In this document: positions 35,471-45,194 of the stretch, in pieces
Layout of the letters: every line of letters starts with the position of its first letter
How positions within the stretch are numbered: position 1 is the first letter of the stretch
Origin: DAOSCP01 sp035379625
GTDB taxonomy: Bacteria > Bacteroidota > Ignavibacteria > Ignavibacteriales > DAOSCP01
Reading direction: 5' to 3'
Assembly (NCBI GenBank): GCA_035379625.1
Contig: DAOSVM010000012.1
Span: 6,021 to 70,020, forward strand
DNA length: 64,000 nucleotides
Position numbers and translations under genes: made by a program
Notes under the pieces: model-generated
The model's input: the letters and a program-made list of their open reading frames with translations, nothing else
Database searches by the model: none
Told to the model about the DNA's origin: nothing

Positions 35471-36249
35471 TATTTTGGATTCCAATATTTATTATTCCAA
35501 CTTTTTAATTTAACATTAACAGAACCAAGAATAACTTTAAGGGATGCTTCAATTGGTAAACCGTATATATCATCTGTAAACCAGCCATTAAAATCACCAG
35601 TTAAACCAAAAATTCCGATAAAATTTGCTTTCCCGTATAAATAATTGCATTTTACTTGTGTTGAAGTTCCAAGTTCTATATATTTTTTTATTTGTGTGAA
35701 ATGAATATCAGCAGTTCCAAATTTTTCGATAATAAAACAATTAACAGATTTTTGAGTATTGCTTCCAGAATAAGCTCTTGCAAAATAGTATAATGATAGT
35801 CCATCTTGTAATTTATCTTTTATTATATAAGTTGTATCAACAAGTACTTCACCTTTAACGTATCCTTTTATAACTCTTAATGTTTTGTAATTGTAGTTAA
35901 TTTTATATTCTGTATATTTTGTTTTATTTTCTTCTTTTTCGTAATACTTAAAGTGATTAGCATATAAATTTTTATTTACATAAGTTTCCATAATGTGGTG
36001 TAAATCTACAAATGGTACCCAACTATAAGAGTCAATGTAAGCTTTTGCAACAAATTGTTCCCCATCATTATTTTCAACAATATCTATTATTTTCATTCTA
36101 ATTTGACCTATTTTTAATGGGCCATAACTAACTTCATATACAAATTCTTCATTATTAAAAAACTCTTTGTTATTGCAGATGATAGAATTACCTACTCCAG
36201 AAAATAAAAAAGGAAATAATAACAACAATATGTTTATAAAAATTTTCAT
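35470..36249 (-). CDS. Exported DUF3108 protein
   Basis: A 259-residue protein with an N-terminal signal peptide (MKIFINILLLLFPFLFSG). The mature part begins EEFVYEVSYGPLKIGQIRMKIID, the signature of DUF3108 (PF11306), a beta-rich family common in Gram-negative bacteria and thought to act in the envelope. Strands such as KCNYLYGKANFIGIFGLTGDFNGWFTDD and GLPIEASLKVILGSVNVKL follow. No catalytic motif is apparent. It is coupled to ctpA (the ATG touches the ctpA stop). Confidence 0.82.
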   Translation of the reverse strand: MKIFINILLLLFPFLFSGVGNSIICNNKEFFNNEEFVYEVSYGPLKIGQIRMKIIDIVENNDGEQFVAKAYIDSYSWVPFVDLHHIMETYVNKNLYANHFKYYEKEENKTKYTEYKINYNYKTLRVIKGYVKGEVLVDTTYIIKDKLQDGLSLYYFARAYSGSNTQKSVNCFIIEKFGTADIHFTQIKKYIELGTSTQVKCNYLYGKANFIGIFGLTGDFNGWFTDDIYGLPIEASLKVILGSVNVKLKSWNNKYWNPK

Positions 36250-37865
36250 TATTTATTTTGCGTTTTTTTCAATATTTCTTGAGCTTTGTTAAATAAAGTC
36301 AAAGAATGAGTAAATTGTTTGTCAGAGTCTAAAATTATATAATACCAACCTTCGTTTTTCCAAAAATCTCTTGCTATTTGAGCTTTTAATCTGGTTAAAA
36401 TAGAGCTTCTATCTCTATCATATTTGTTATTATCAAATTTTACATTTTTGGATTTCGCAAAAGATATAAAATTTTCTTCTAAATCATGTGTTATATGAAA
36501 ATGTTTTTTAAATTCTTGTATAGTTGGATAATTATTTTGAATATTGTTTCTGTTAGCATCTAAATAATTACGGGAGAAAAGGTAAAAAATATTATTTCTA
36601 ATTAAGTCTATTGTTAAAGAAGTTAATGAATCACTGTTTATGACATAATCAGGTGTTATACCACCACCACCATAGACAGTTCTACCTAAAATTTTAGTTT
36701 TGTATGTTGGTTTATTTTTATCTTTTTCACTTTCTTTTTTATGGTCGAAATTATCGCCATCTTCTGTGTCATCTTCATTTACTTTATAGTAGGATTTTTT
36801 GTCTGTATAATCTTTCTGAATTGATCTTCCTACAGGTGTATAGTATCTTGAAATCGTTATACGTACAGCAGATTTATCATTTAATTCAAATTGTCTTTGT
36901 ACCAAACCTTTGCCAAAAGTTCTTTCGCCTACTATTAAGCCTCTATCCCAATCTTGAATTGCGCCAGAAACAATTTCACTTGCAGAAGCACTACCGTTGT
37001 TTACAAGAATTATCAATGGTATATTTTCATATGGTGAAGTAGATTTGCAAGAATAAGAATCGTTAAATTCTTCTCTTCTTCCTTTAGTATAAACTACAAG
37101 TTTATCCCCGCTTAAGAAAAGATCAGCTAAGTAAATAGCCTGGTTCATATATCCACCAGGATTATTTCGTAAGTCAAGGATTAATTGTTTCATTCCTTTT
37201 CTTGCTAAAGCATCCATAGCGGTTATAATTTCTTTATAAGTAGTTTCGGAAAATTTGGACAATGAAATATATCCAGTATTATTATCATACATAAAATATG
37301 TATCAACAGAATTTAAAGGAATTTTATCTCTAGTAATAGTGAAATCTAATAATTGGTGGTAAAATGGTCTAACGACTGTAACTGTTACAGTTGTACCTTT
37401 AGGACCTCTTAATTTTTTTCTTACATCATCGGTTTTAATACCTATAACATCTTGACCATCAATTTTAACTATTCTGTCGCCTGCCATAATACCGACTGCT
37501 TCGCTTGGTCCACCTGTAATTGGAGAAACAACTGTTAAAGTATCATTTAATATTTGAAATTCAACTCCTATACCTTCAAATTCACCTTTGAATTCTTCTT
37601 CAACTCTTTCAAGTTGTTTAGGTGGAATATAAGTGGTATGTGGATCAAGCTTATCAAACATTCCTTTAATGGCGGCTTCGGTAAGATCTTTTATATTAAC
37701 ATCATCAACATAATATTTATAAGTAAGTTCCATAACTGTCTGAATTTTTCTAAAAGCATCAGAAATATTATCTTGTGATGACAATGTATTCATTTTGAAA
37801 CCAAAAAAAGCGCCACCTAAAAAGATAGCTAATATCCACCAAATTTTAGGGAATGTTCTTTTCAT
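36249..37865 (-). CDS. C-terminal processing peptidase (S41, CtpA/Prc type)
   Basis: A 538-residue serine protease held by an N-terminal TM (about 7-24). The PDZ domain (about 90-175) has GEFEGIGVEFQILND and AGDRIVKIDGQDVIG. The S41 catalytic core (about 190-360) has NNPGGYMNQAIYLAD, then the nucleophile Ser in NNGSASASEIVSGAI and the Lys in ERTFGKGLVQ. An acidic lysine-rich insert (about 362-385) and a long C-terminal extension follow, normal for Bacteroidota CtpA. It is the first gene of the long minus-strand unit, downstream of a plausible promoter. Confidence 0.94.
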   Translation of the reverse strand: MKRTFPKIWWILAIFLGGAFFGFKMNTLSSQDNISDAFRKIQTVMELTYKYYVDDVNIKDLTEAAIKGMFDKLDPHTTYIPPKQLERVEEEFKGEFEGIGVEFQILNDTLTVVSPITGGPSEAVGIMAGDRIVKIDGQDVIGIKTDDVRKKLRGPKGTTVTVTVVRPFYHQLLDFTITRDKIPLNSVDTYFMYDNNTGYISLSKFSETTYKEIITAMDALARKGMKQLILDLRNNPGGYMNQAIYLADLFLSGDKLVVYTKGRREEFNDSYSCKSTSPYENIPLIILVNNGSASASEIVSGAIQDWDRGLIVGERTFGKGLVQRQFELNDKSAVRITISRYYTPVGRSIQKDYTDKKSYYKVNEDDTEDGDNFDHKKESEKDKNKPTYKTKILGRTVYGGGGITPDYVINSDSLTSLTIDLIRNNIFYLFSRNYLDANRNNIQNNYPTIQEFKKHFHITHDLEENFISFAKSKNVKFDNNKYDRDRSSILTRLKAQIARDFWKNEGWYYIILDSDKQFTHSLTLFNKAQEILKKTQNK

Positions 37866-37893
37866 ATTTTAATCTTTCCTGATTATTAAAAAT

Positions 37894-37923
37894 TAAATTT
37901 AAATAATAAAATTTTAAAACAAA
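37894..37923 (-). promoter_or_regulatory. Promoter of the ctpA-led operon
   Basis: On the minus strand TTTG (37923-37920), 18 bases, then TAAATTTA (37901-37894); one mismatch to TAnnTTTG. It lies 28 bases before the ctpA ATG and is the last good promoter before the run of about fifteen genes down to 22884. Confidence 0.55.
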
Positions 37924-37933
37924 ATAAAAAATT

Positions 37934-38662
37934 TTATCTAACTTGTGACCATTCGCTATCAAATGATTTACCTGTCAGCATTACCGAAAATGCATTTCTT
38001 GACCACATCCACCAAACTTTTAAGTAACCTAATTTGCGGTATCTTCTTGGTGATTCAAAAACCTTTAAATCACGACGCCAGGCAATTTTACCTAAATATC
38101 TAATTCTGCGAAAAAGGTCAAAATCTTCCCCAGCAGCTAATTTTTCATCGTAACCATTTACTTTTACAAATACTTCTTTTCTAACAATATGACATTCGCC
38201 GCGCCCCATTCCAATATTAATATAATTTAAGAATTCTAAGTAACGATTATATATAGTATGGAATATTTTATCAATCAGAATTTCTTCCTCAGGCGAAACT
38301 CTTACATCACAAGTCATTGCTAAATAGTCTGAGTTTTCAAAATCGTTCTTAATTGTTAAAAATAGTTTTAAGGGGTTTTCAATTGTTATATCAGCATTAA
38401 AAAAAATTAAAATATTACCACTGGCGGCAAAACCGCCAGCGTTTCTTCCCATTGCAATATTTTGTTTAGTATTTTTTGGTTTTTCTATAATTTTCACATC
38501 GTATTCTTTTGCAATTTCTAAAGTTTTATCACTACTACCGCCATCAGAAATAATAATTTCATAATCAAATTTACTTTTAAGTTCATTATCAGTTAATTGA
38601 TTCAATAGATTTTTTATAATTTTTTCTTCATTTAATGTTGGGATAATTATACTATACAACAA
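37934..38662 (-). CDS. Family 2 glycosyltransferase
   Basis: A 242-residue GT-A glycosyltransferase: SIIIPTLNEEKIIKNLL at the N-terminus, IIISDGGSSDKTLEIAKEY for nucleotide binding, FFNADI as DxD-like motif, and AAGEDFDLFRRIRYLG as the acceptor ED motif. C-terminal helices include a weakly hydrophobic WMWSRNAFSVML. The start is TTG (38662 or 38659) with AAGGAAG just upstream. The gene ends the trpS-lysS operon. Donor and acceptor are unknown. Confidence 0.87.
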   Translation of the reverse strand: MLYSIIIPTLNEEKIIKNLLNQLTDNELKSKFDYEIIISDGGSSDKTLEIAKEYDVKIIEKPKNTKQNIAMGRNAGGFAASGNILIFFNADITIENPLKLFLTIKNDFENSDYLAMTCDVRVSPEEEILIDKIFHTIYNRYLEFLNYINIGMGRGECHIVRKEVFVKVNGYDEKLAAGEDFDLFRRIRYLGKIAWRRDLKVFESPRRYRKLGYLKVWWMWSRNAFSVMLTGKSFDSEWSQVR

Positions 38663-38675
38663 TTTCTTCCTTATT

Positions 38676-40199
38676 TTATTTATTTACTTCAGGTTTCATC
38701 TGTGGAAATAATATCACATCTCTAATAGATGGTTGATTAGTTAATAACATAACTAATCTATCAATTCCCATTCCCCAACCTGCTGTTGGTGGCATAGCGT
38801 ATTCTAAAGCTCTTACATAATCTTCATCAATTTGATGAGCCTCATCATCACCTTCTTCTCTTAATCTATCTTGTTGTAAAAATCTATTCTTTTGATCTAT
38901 TGGGTCATTTAATTCGCTAAATGCATTACAAATTTCACGCCCAATGACAAAACCTTCGAATCTTTCAACAACTCCTTCTTTTGATCTATGTTTTTTAGCT
39001 AAAGGTGACATTTCTATTAAATAATCAACAACAAATGTTGGCTGAATTAAATCTTTTTGTACAACAACTTCAAATAATTCATCAATTAATTTACCACGAT
39101 TTTCATTTGGGTTATATTTAATGTCCAATTTATCTAAATAATTTGCAATTTCTTCTTTACTTGCAGTACGAATATCTATTCCTGTTTTATTTAATAATTC
39201 GTCAACCATTGAAATTCGTTTCCAAGGTGCTTTAAAATCAACCAAATGTCCCTCAATTTCAAATTGAGTTTTCCCAAATACTTTAAGGCAAATATTTTCA
39301 ATCATAGTCTCTACAAAATTCATCATCCATTCGTAATCTTTATAGGCTACGTATAATTCTATCATTGTAAATTCTGGGTTATGACTTCTATCCATTCCTT
39401 CATTACGGAAATTCTTAGCAAATTCAAAAACGCCTTCAAAACCACCAACTATTAGTCTTTTTAAATATAATTCAGGAGCAATTCTTAAATAAAATATTGA
39501 ATCTAATGCGTTGTAATGAGTTTTGAAAGGTCTAGCTGAAGCACCACCGTATAATGGTTGTAAAATAGGGGTTTCAACTTCTATATATCCTCTTTCATTC
39601 AAGTAATTTCTTAACTCATTAATTATTTGAGCTCTTTTTATAAATACTTCTTTCACCTCGGGATTTACGATAAGATCTACATATCTTTGTCTATATCTTA
39701 ACTCTTTGTCAGCAAATGCATCGTAAACAATTTTATTGCCATTTTCATCAACAACTTCTTTGACAATAGGGGGTACTCTTAAAGATTTTGACAAAATCTG
39801 ATAAGATTTTGCATGGATAGAAATTTCACCAGTTTTGGTAGTAAAAACAAAACCTTTAACTCCAATAATATCACCGATATCCATTAATTTGAAAAGATCA
39901 TAAGATTCGCCTAAATCATCTTTTCTTAAATAAATTTGTATTTTCCCTTTGGAGTCTTGTATTGTTGCAAATGAGGCTTTTCCCATTTTTCTTATTGCCA
40001 TAATTCTTCCGGCAACACTAACATCTTTTCCTTCAAATTCTGAGTAGTTATTTTTTATTTGTGTAGAAAAAGCATCGACATCATAACTATATGCGTATGG
40101 TTCAATATTTTTTTCTCTTAATAATTCGAGTTCTTCTAATCTTCTTTTACGAACTTCATTCAAATTTTCGAATTGACTTGCAATTACATTATTTTCCAC
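38676..40199 (-). CDS. lysS: Lysyl-tRNA synthetase (class II)
   Basis: Charges tRNA-Lys. The product has 507 residues. The OB-fold anticodon domain (about 60-145) has VSVAGRIMAIRKMGKASFATIQDSKG. The class II core has motif 1 in RAQIINELRNYLNERGYIEVETPIL, motif 2 in FRNEGMDRSHNPEFTMIE, and motif 3 in GWGMGIDRLVMLLTNQPSIRDVILFP. All class II motifs are intact. It starts 18 bases after the dacB stop. Confidence 0.97.
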   Translation of the reverse strand: MENNVIASQFENLNEVRKRRLEELELLREKNIEPYAYSYDVDAFSTQIKNNYSEFEGKDVSVAGRIMAIRKMGKASFATIQDSKGKIQIYLRKDDLGESYDLFKLMDIGDIIGVKGFVFTTKTGEISIHAKSYQILSKSLRVPPIVKEVVDENGNKIVYDAFADKELRYRQRYVDLIVNPEVKEVFIKRAQIINELRNYLNERGYIEVETPILQPLYGGASARPFKTHYNALDSIFYLRIAPELYLKRLIVGGFEGVFEFAKNFRNEGMDRSHNPEFTMIELYVAYKDYEWMMNFVETMIENICLKVFGKTQFEIEGHLVDFKAPWKRISMVDELLNKTGIDIRTASKEEIANYLDKLDIKYNPNENRGKLIDELFEVVVQKDLIQPTFVVDYLIEMSPLAKKHRSKEGVVERFEGFVIGREICNAFSELNDPIDQKNRFLQQDRLREEGDDEAHQIDEDYVRALEYAMPPTAGWGMGIDRLVMLLTNQPSIRDVILFPQMKPEVNK

Positions 40200-40217
40200 T
40201 TTATACCTCTATTTTTG

Positions 40218-41711
40218 TTAATATTTTCTTGAGAAATTAACTAATTTAAAACAAATTTCATCTTGTAATTTAGTAGCTAATAAATTATAGCCTAAAAAAT
40301 TATTAATTAATATTGCAAATGCTAACTTTTCACCTTCATTTGTAATTATATAACCAGCAAGTGTATTTGTACCATACGAAAAACCGGGTTTAGCAATTAT
40401 TTTTCCTTTATAAGAATAACCTTTCATTCTGTCAATTAAAGTTCCATCAATTCCCATTATAGGTAATGTTGAAAGAAACTTATCAAAATATTCTTGTTTC
40501 GAAACATAGCTTAAAAAATCCACAACCGCAAAAGGAGTAGCCATGCTATACGGGCTTAATCCCGAACCATCTTTTAATGATATATTATTAGATGAAATAC
40601 CAGCTTTGGTAATCAATTCGTTTATTACATGTAATCCAGCATCTGTAGATCCGCTTGAAACAATTTCTGCACCTATTGTTTTTAAAACTTGTTCTGCTAT
40701 AAAGTTATCACTATTCTTATTCATTTCTCGTAAAATATTGTATAATGGACTGGACTTTATAGTAAAGAGTAATTCTAATTTATCATAATCGGGATTTAAA
40801 TTTTCATCTGTAATATTAGTTGCATTACCTTTAATTTTTATACCACTTTTTATAAGTTTGTCTCTTAAATTGACTACAAAAGATTGAGTTGGATTATTAA
40901 TTGGTATTTGATAATACAAAGAATCTGAATATTGTCCAATTGTACCATTCAAAACAATTACATTACTAGCACGTAATCGTTTAGTTGTTATATTATTACT
41001 TTTACCACTAATTGTTTTAACGTTATTAATTATACTTAAATAAACATTAGAAGGTTCTGTTACAACTTTTGCTTTTTGATCTTGTCTGGTTGGAATAACA
41101 ATTAAATTTGCAAGATTATTATCTAAAGAAAGCGCAGAACTTGGTGGGGAAAACCATTTATTTTCATAATCGAAAAGCCAACTCTCTGGGTAATATTTAT
41201 TATCAAAGTAGCTATCATCAGCAATAATATTCCCGGTTATTTCTGTAATATCATTATAATCGAGAGAATCCCAAAAAATATCGTAAATAGTTTTGTTTTG
41301 CGTAATTTGTGTCTTTAAAGTTGGATCTCCACTTCCTACAATATATAAATTACCTTTCAAAATAGAATTTAATAATTTCCCATCATAATATACTTCAGTG
41401 TTGTACTGAAATTTATCGCCTAAATATTCAAATGCTGCTACGGATGTAAAAAATTTAGTACAGGAAGCTAAGTGAAATAACTTATCTTTATTATATAAAT
41501 AAAGAATATCTCCATTATCAAGTGATTTTACATAAATTCCAATATTTGAATTAGCAAAGTTTATATCTTGAAGTATTTCATTAATTTGCTCTTGCAAAAT
41601 CGAAACTGCAGAATAATATTTATAGTTGGGTTGTTTAACAGCTTGAGCAAAAATTAAGTTAGAAAATATCAGAAATAAAAAAAATATAATATTTTTATTT
41701 CTTATTGGCAT
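40218..41711 (-). CDS. dacB: D-alanyl-D-alanine carboxypeptidase/endopeptidase (PBP4 type, S13)
   Basis: Trims or hydrolyses peptidoglycan peptides in the periplasm. The product has 497 residues with a signal peptide (about 1-22, ending FAQA). Penicillin-binding motifs: SCTK at 83-86 (SxxK), SDN in MNKNSDNFIAEQ, and KPG in IAKPGFSYGTNTLAGY (KTG-like with Pro). The DGSGLSPYSMATP segment is typical of S13. It overlaps rluB by 17 bases. Confidence 0.92.
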   Translation of the reverse strand: MPIRNKNIIFFLFLIFSNLIFAQAVKQPNYKYYSAVSILQEQINEILQDINFANSNIGIYVKSLDNGDILYLYNKDKLFHLASCTKFFTSVAAFEYLGDKFQYNTEVYYDGKLLNSILKGNLYIVGSGDPTLKTQITQNKTIYDIFWDSLDYNDITEITGNIIADDSYFDNKYYPESWLFDYENKWFSPPSSALSLDNNLANLIVIPTRQDQKAKVVTEPSNVYLSIINNVKTISGKSNNITTKRLRASNVIVLNGTIGQYSDSLYYQIPINNPTQSFVVNLRDKLIKSGIKIKGNATNITDENLNPDYDKLELLFTIKSSPLYNILREMNKNSDNFIAEQVLKTIGAEIVSSGSTDAGLHVINELITKAGISSNNISLKDGSGLSPYSMATPFAVVDFLSYVSKQEYFDKFLSTLPIMGIDGTLIDRMKGYSYKGKIIAKPGFSYGTNTLAGYIITNEGEKLAFAILINNFLGYNLLATKLQDEICFKLVNFSRKY

Positions 41712-42450
41712 TTTTACCTGTATTAGACTTTTTTAAAATATCCCAAATTTCAAGTATCTCTTTTCTTTCAATTTCTATGTATTCGCCAAGTTTTAAGAAA
41801 TCTGCTGTAAAACCTGCAAATGATTTCCTATGTAGCTGTTCAACAAAAATTCCAAAACTTTGAAACATTTTCTTAACAAAATGATTTCTACCTTCTGTAC
41901 AACTTACTTCAACAATTTTTCTATTATTTCTTTTAACAAATTTTATATCTTCAAATTTACTCTTTCTACCGTCTAAAATTATACCTTTTAATAATTTTTC
42001 CATTACCTCGTCTGTTAGTTCTCGACTTAATTTTGTAATATAAACTCTTTCAATCTTATGTTTAGGGTGAGTTAGAAAATTTGAAAATTCACCATCATTA
42101 GTTAATAATAAAGTACCAGTAGTATTCAGATCTAATCTACCAATAGGGAAAATTTTAGTTTGTGTTTTTATTAATGCTGTTACAGGCAATTTATCATCTT
42201 GTTTAACTGTAGAACAAATATAACCTTTGGGCTTATTAAGTAAAAAGTAGACATATTTTTGTAAATATAATCTTTCTCCATCGAATGTAACTATATCTTT
42301 TTCGATATCAACTTTTGTATTCAAATCTGTTGCAACTTGGCCATTTACCTCAATTCTACCTTGTAAAATATATTCCTCAGATTTCCTACGGGAAGGGAAT
42401 ACGCCTGTTTCTGATAAATATTTATTTAATCTAACTATTTTCATCATCAC
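41695..42450 (-). CDS. 23S rRNA pseudouridine synthase, RluB/RsuA family
   Basis: A 251-residue enzyme that isomerises uridine in ribosomal RNA. The S4 domain covers about 4-60 (RLNKYLSETGVFPSRRKSEEYI). The catalytic domain has GRLDLNTTGTLLLTNDGEF, with the nucleophile Asp of the RLD motif, then TEGRNHFVKKMFQSFG. The RluB call is by context: it follows scpB as in many Firmicutes and Bacteroidota. Three ATGs in a row open the gene, inside the scpB 3' end. Confidence 0.92.
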   Translation of the reverse strand: MMMKIVRLNKYLSETGVFPSRRKSEEYILQGRIEVNGQVATDLNTKVDIEKDIVTFDGERLYLQKYVYFLLNKPKGYICSTVKQDDKLPVTALIKTQTKIFPIGRLDLNTTGTLLLTNDGEFSNFLTHPKHKIERVYITKLSRELTDEVMEKLLKGIILDGRKSKFEDIKFVKRNNRKIVEVSCTEGRNHFVKKMFQSFGIFVEQLHRKSFAGFTADFLKLGEYIEIERKEILEIWDILKKSNTGKNANKK

Positions 42451-43408
42451 CTCTTTTACTATCGTTTATAACTTCTTGCTCATCAAGAGCAGCTGATAAA
42501 ATTTTTCTTTTCTGTTCCTCAAAATCTGGATCTTGAACAATTTCTTCAATTTCTCTTGGTTTCGGTAAATCTGAAAGGCTTTTTAAACCGAAATAAAGTA
42601 AAAACTCATCAGTAGTGCCATAGAGAAGTGGTCTACCGGGACTTTCAGCTCGGCCAACTATTGTAATAAGTTTTTTTTCTAATAATGTACTAATAATGTA
42701 ATCAGAATTAACGCCTCTAATTTTTTCTAATTCCGCTTTTGTTATAGGTTGTTTGTAAGCAATAATTGAGAGTGTTTCCAACGCACTTTGACTCAATCTT
42801 TTCTTAGCTCTTTCTTTATCCATTGAACTTAAATAACTAGCAAATTCTTCTTTAGTTGCAAAAATATAACCATTAGATACGGAAATTATTCGAAAAGATA
42901 AATCGTAATCATCATATTTTTTATTTAGGACTTCGATAGCTTGTTCAAGATCTTTTTCATTTAGTTTTACACTTTTTCCATCTGTTTCAAAGATAATATT
43001 TAAAATATCTTTTGCTTTAATAGGTTCATCAGCAGCAAAAATTATAGCTTCGATTACATTAAAATAATTTTTGCTAAATATATCACCGGTAAGCTTCTCG
43101 AGTTTTTTATTATTAATTTGAGAAAATTTATCAATATCAGTTTCATTATTATCATTCGAGTTGTTTTCTTCTATAAATTGTCCATCTTTAATATTATTTT
43201 CTGGCTCAGTGATATCTTGATCTGTTACAGGTATATTAAGTTCTGGATTACTTTCAATTTCCTTTTCGATACTATCTTCTAACAATTTTATTTTTTCATT
43301 TAAATCAATTTTATCATCATTTATATTCTCTTCTTCTGAATTCTTTATTTTTTCTAATTTTATTGTCGCATTTTCTAATTCTTTTAAAATATCATCATTC
43401 ATTTGCAT
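42431..43408 (-). CDS. scpB: Segregation and condensation protein B, with acidic N-terminal extension
   Basis: Partner of ScpA and SMC in the chromosome-condensation complex. The product has 325 residues. The ScpB core covers about 120-305: NVIEAIIFAADEPIKAKDI, then SQSALETLSIIAYKQPITKAELEKIRGVNSDYIISTLLEKKLI and GRPLLYGTTDEFLLYFGL. The first 115 residues are an unusual acidic, Asn/Glu/Asp-rich low-complexity stretch not found in typical ScpB (about 190 aa), and the C-terminal tail is acidic too. scpA lies directly upstream with a 14-base overlap. Confidence 0.93.
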   Translation of the reverse strand: MQMNDDILKELENATIKLEKIKNSEEENINDDKIDLNEKIKLLEDSIEKEIESNPELNIPVTDQDITEPENNIKDGQFIEENNSNDNNETDIDKFSQINNKKLEKLTGDIFSKNYFNVIEAIIFAADEPIKAKDILNIIFETDGKSVKLNEKDLEQAIEVLNKKYDDYDLSFRIISVSNGYIFATKEEFASYLSSMDKERAKKRLSQSALETLSIIAYKQPITKAELEKIRGVNSDYIISTLLEKKLITIVGRAESPGRPLLYGTTDEFLLYFGLKSLSDLPKPREIEEIVQDPDFEEQKRKILSAALDEQEVINDSKRGDDENS

Positions 43409-44135
43409 TGTCCTCTACATTATCCAATCTATATAAATAAAACATGTTATGAATTTCTGATACTTCCAAACCAATTTTATTATTTTTTACAAGCTCAAGT
43501 GTTGCCAGAAAGGTTATTATGATTTTAATTTTATCATAGAAATTTATAACAATATCTAAAAAACTAATTCTTTCTACTTCATTTAATTTTTCGAGTATAT
43601 GATCTTGCATTTCTTCTAAAGTAACTGAAAATTTCTCGACTTGATGCACAACAGGTTTAGTCGGTATCTTGTCTATAACATTTTTAAAAAATTTAGCTAA
43701 ATCAAAAACTGTTACATTCTTTAATAAAGTAACATAATCTGAAGATATAATCTTAGGATCTTCGGAAAAATTCCTACGGAAATAAACTTTTTTAGCTTGT
43801 GTTTCATAGTTAGCAAGTTCGAATGACATTTCCTTGAATCTTTTATATTCAATTAGAGCTTTAATAAGTTCTTCCCTAGGATCAATCTCTTCGCCTTTTT
43901 CATTTTTTTCTCTTGGGAGTAGCATTTTAACTTTAATGTGCATCAAATTAGCCGCCATTAGAATAAATTCACTAGCTACTTCAATGTCTAACATTTGCAT
44001 CAAACGAATATACTCAATAAACTCATTTGTGATTTTATGAATAGGAATATCGAGAATGTTTAATTCATCTCGTTTAACAAAAAAATAAAGTAAATCTAAA
44101 GGTCCTTCAAACTCTTGTAATTTGACAGTATACAT
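43395..44135 (-). CDS. scpA: Segregation and condensation protein A
   Basis: A 246-residue kleisin that bridges SMC heads. The N-terminal YTVKLQEFEGPLDLLYFFVKRDELNILDIPIHKIT is the ScpA signature, followed by ASEFILMAANLMHIKVKMLLPRE. The C-terminal winged helix (about 170-245) has VTLEEMQDHILEKLNEVERISFLDIVIN and ends in FLATLELVKNNKIGLEV. It follows trpS by 1 base and overlaps scpB. Confidence 0.95.
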   Translation of the reverse strand: MYTVKLQEFEGPLDLLYFFVKRDELNILDIPIHKITNEFIEYIRLMQMLDIEVASEFILMAANLMHIKVKMLLPREKNEKGEEIDPREELIKALIEYKRFKEMSFELANYETQAKKVYFRRNFSEDPKIISSDYVTLLKNVTVFDLAKFFKNVIDKIPTKPVVHQVEKFSVTLEEMQDHILEKLNEVERISFLDIVINFYDKIKIIITFLATLELVKNNKIGLEVSEIHNMFYLYRLDNVEDNANE

Positions 44136-44136
44136 T

Positions 44137-45114
44137 TTATCCTAAATTCATTATTTTTCTTACTTCAGCCATAGTTGAAGAAGCAATTTCTCTTGCTCTT
44201 TTTTCTCCATCATGAAGAATATCAATAACATCGTCAATATGATTTTCTAAATTTTTACGCTTTTCCAAAATTGGTTCTAACATTTGTGAAATTTTTTCAG
44301 CGCATTTCAACTTACAATCAACACAACCTAATGAACCATTTTTACAATTTGTTTCTATTTCTTGGATTTCACTTTCATTAAATCTTTGATGATATGAAAA
44401 AACTACACAAACATCAGGATGGCCAGGATCATTTTTTCTTATTTTTTGCGGGTCAGTTACTGCTTTGCGTAATTTTTGTTTTACCGTTTCTCTATCATCA
44501 CTTAAATAAATTGTATTACCTAAAGATTTACTCATTTTAGCATTTCCATCTAAGCCTATAATTCTCTTAAATTTAGTCAATAATGGTTCACATTCAGGGA
44601 AAACATTTCCATATTGATTATTAAATCTTCTAGCAATTTCTCTGGTAATTTCTACGTGTGGAACTTGGTCTTCGCCAACGGGCACAAAATCACCTTTATA
44701 AAGTAAAATATCAGCTGCCTGCAAAACAGGATATCCTAAATATCCATATATAACGCTTTCAATATTTAAATCTCTTATTTGATCCTTTAATGTTGGATTT
44801 CTTTCCAATCTAGCAGTGGTAATTAGCATACTGAATATTAAAAATAACTCTGTATGTTCTTTTATTTGTGATTGTCTGAACATAGGTGCTTTAACGGGAT
44901 CAATCCCTACAGCAAGCCAATCGATAAGCATATCAATCGAATTTTGATAAATTTCTGAAGTATCCAAATTAGTTGTTAAAACGTGATAGTCCGCAATTAA
45001 AAAGTGACAGTTATATTTATTTTGTAAGTCTAACCAATTTTCTAAAGCGCCTAAATAATGACCAATGTGTAATTTCCCAGTGGGGCGCATACCACTTAAA
45101 ACTCTTTTACTCAA
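44137..45114 (-). CDS. trpS: Tryptophanyl-tRNA synthetase
   Basis: Charges tRNA-Trp. The product has 325 residues, class I. HIGH-like motif: MRPTGKLHIGHYLGALENW. KMSKS motif: GNAKMSKSLGNTI. A Cys cluster CKNGSLGCVDCKLKC (about 273-287) may bind Zn or Fe-S, as in Thermotoga-type TrpRS. The start is TTG (45114) with a strong AGGAGG 5 bases before it. It is the first gene of the trpS-scpAB-rluB-dacB-lysS operon. Confidence 0.95.
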   Translation of the reverse strand: MSKRVLSGMRPTGKLHIGHYLGALENWLDLQNKYNCHFLIADYHVLTTNLDTSEIYQNSIDMLIDWLAVGIDPVKAPMFRQSQIKEHTELFLIFSMLITTARLERNPTLKDQIRDLNIESVIYGYLGYPVLQAADILLYKGDFVPVGEDQVPHVEITREIARRFNNQYGNVFPECEPLLTKFKRIIGLDGNAKMSKSLGNTIYLSDDRETVKQKLRKAVTDPQKIRKNDPGHPDVCVVFSYHQRFNESEIQEIETNCKNGSLGCVDCKLKCAEKISQMLEPILEKRKNLENHIDDVIDILHDGEKRAREIASSTMAEVRKIMNLG

Positions 45115-45146
45115 AACTTCCTCCTGATAAAAAATAATTTATCTTG

Positions 45147-45177
45147 CAAAGATAACATTTTTTTTAAAATTTTGAAA
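45147..45177 (-). promoter_or_regulatory. Bacteroidota-type promoter of the trpS operon
   Basis: On the minus strand TTTC (45177-45174), 19 bases, TATCTTTG (45154-45147). The downstream box fits TAnnTTTG exactly; the upstream box has one mismatch. It is 33 bases before the TTG start. Confidence 0.65.
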
Positions 45178-45194
45178 AAGTAATTCAAAATAAA

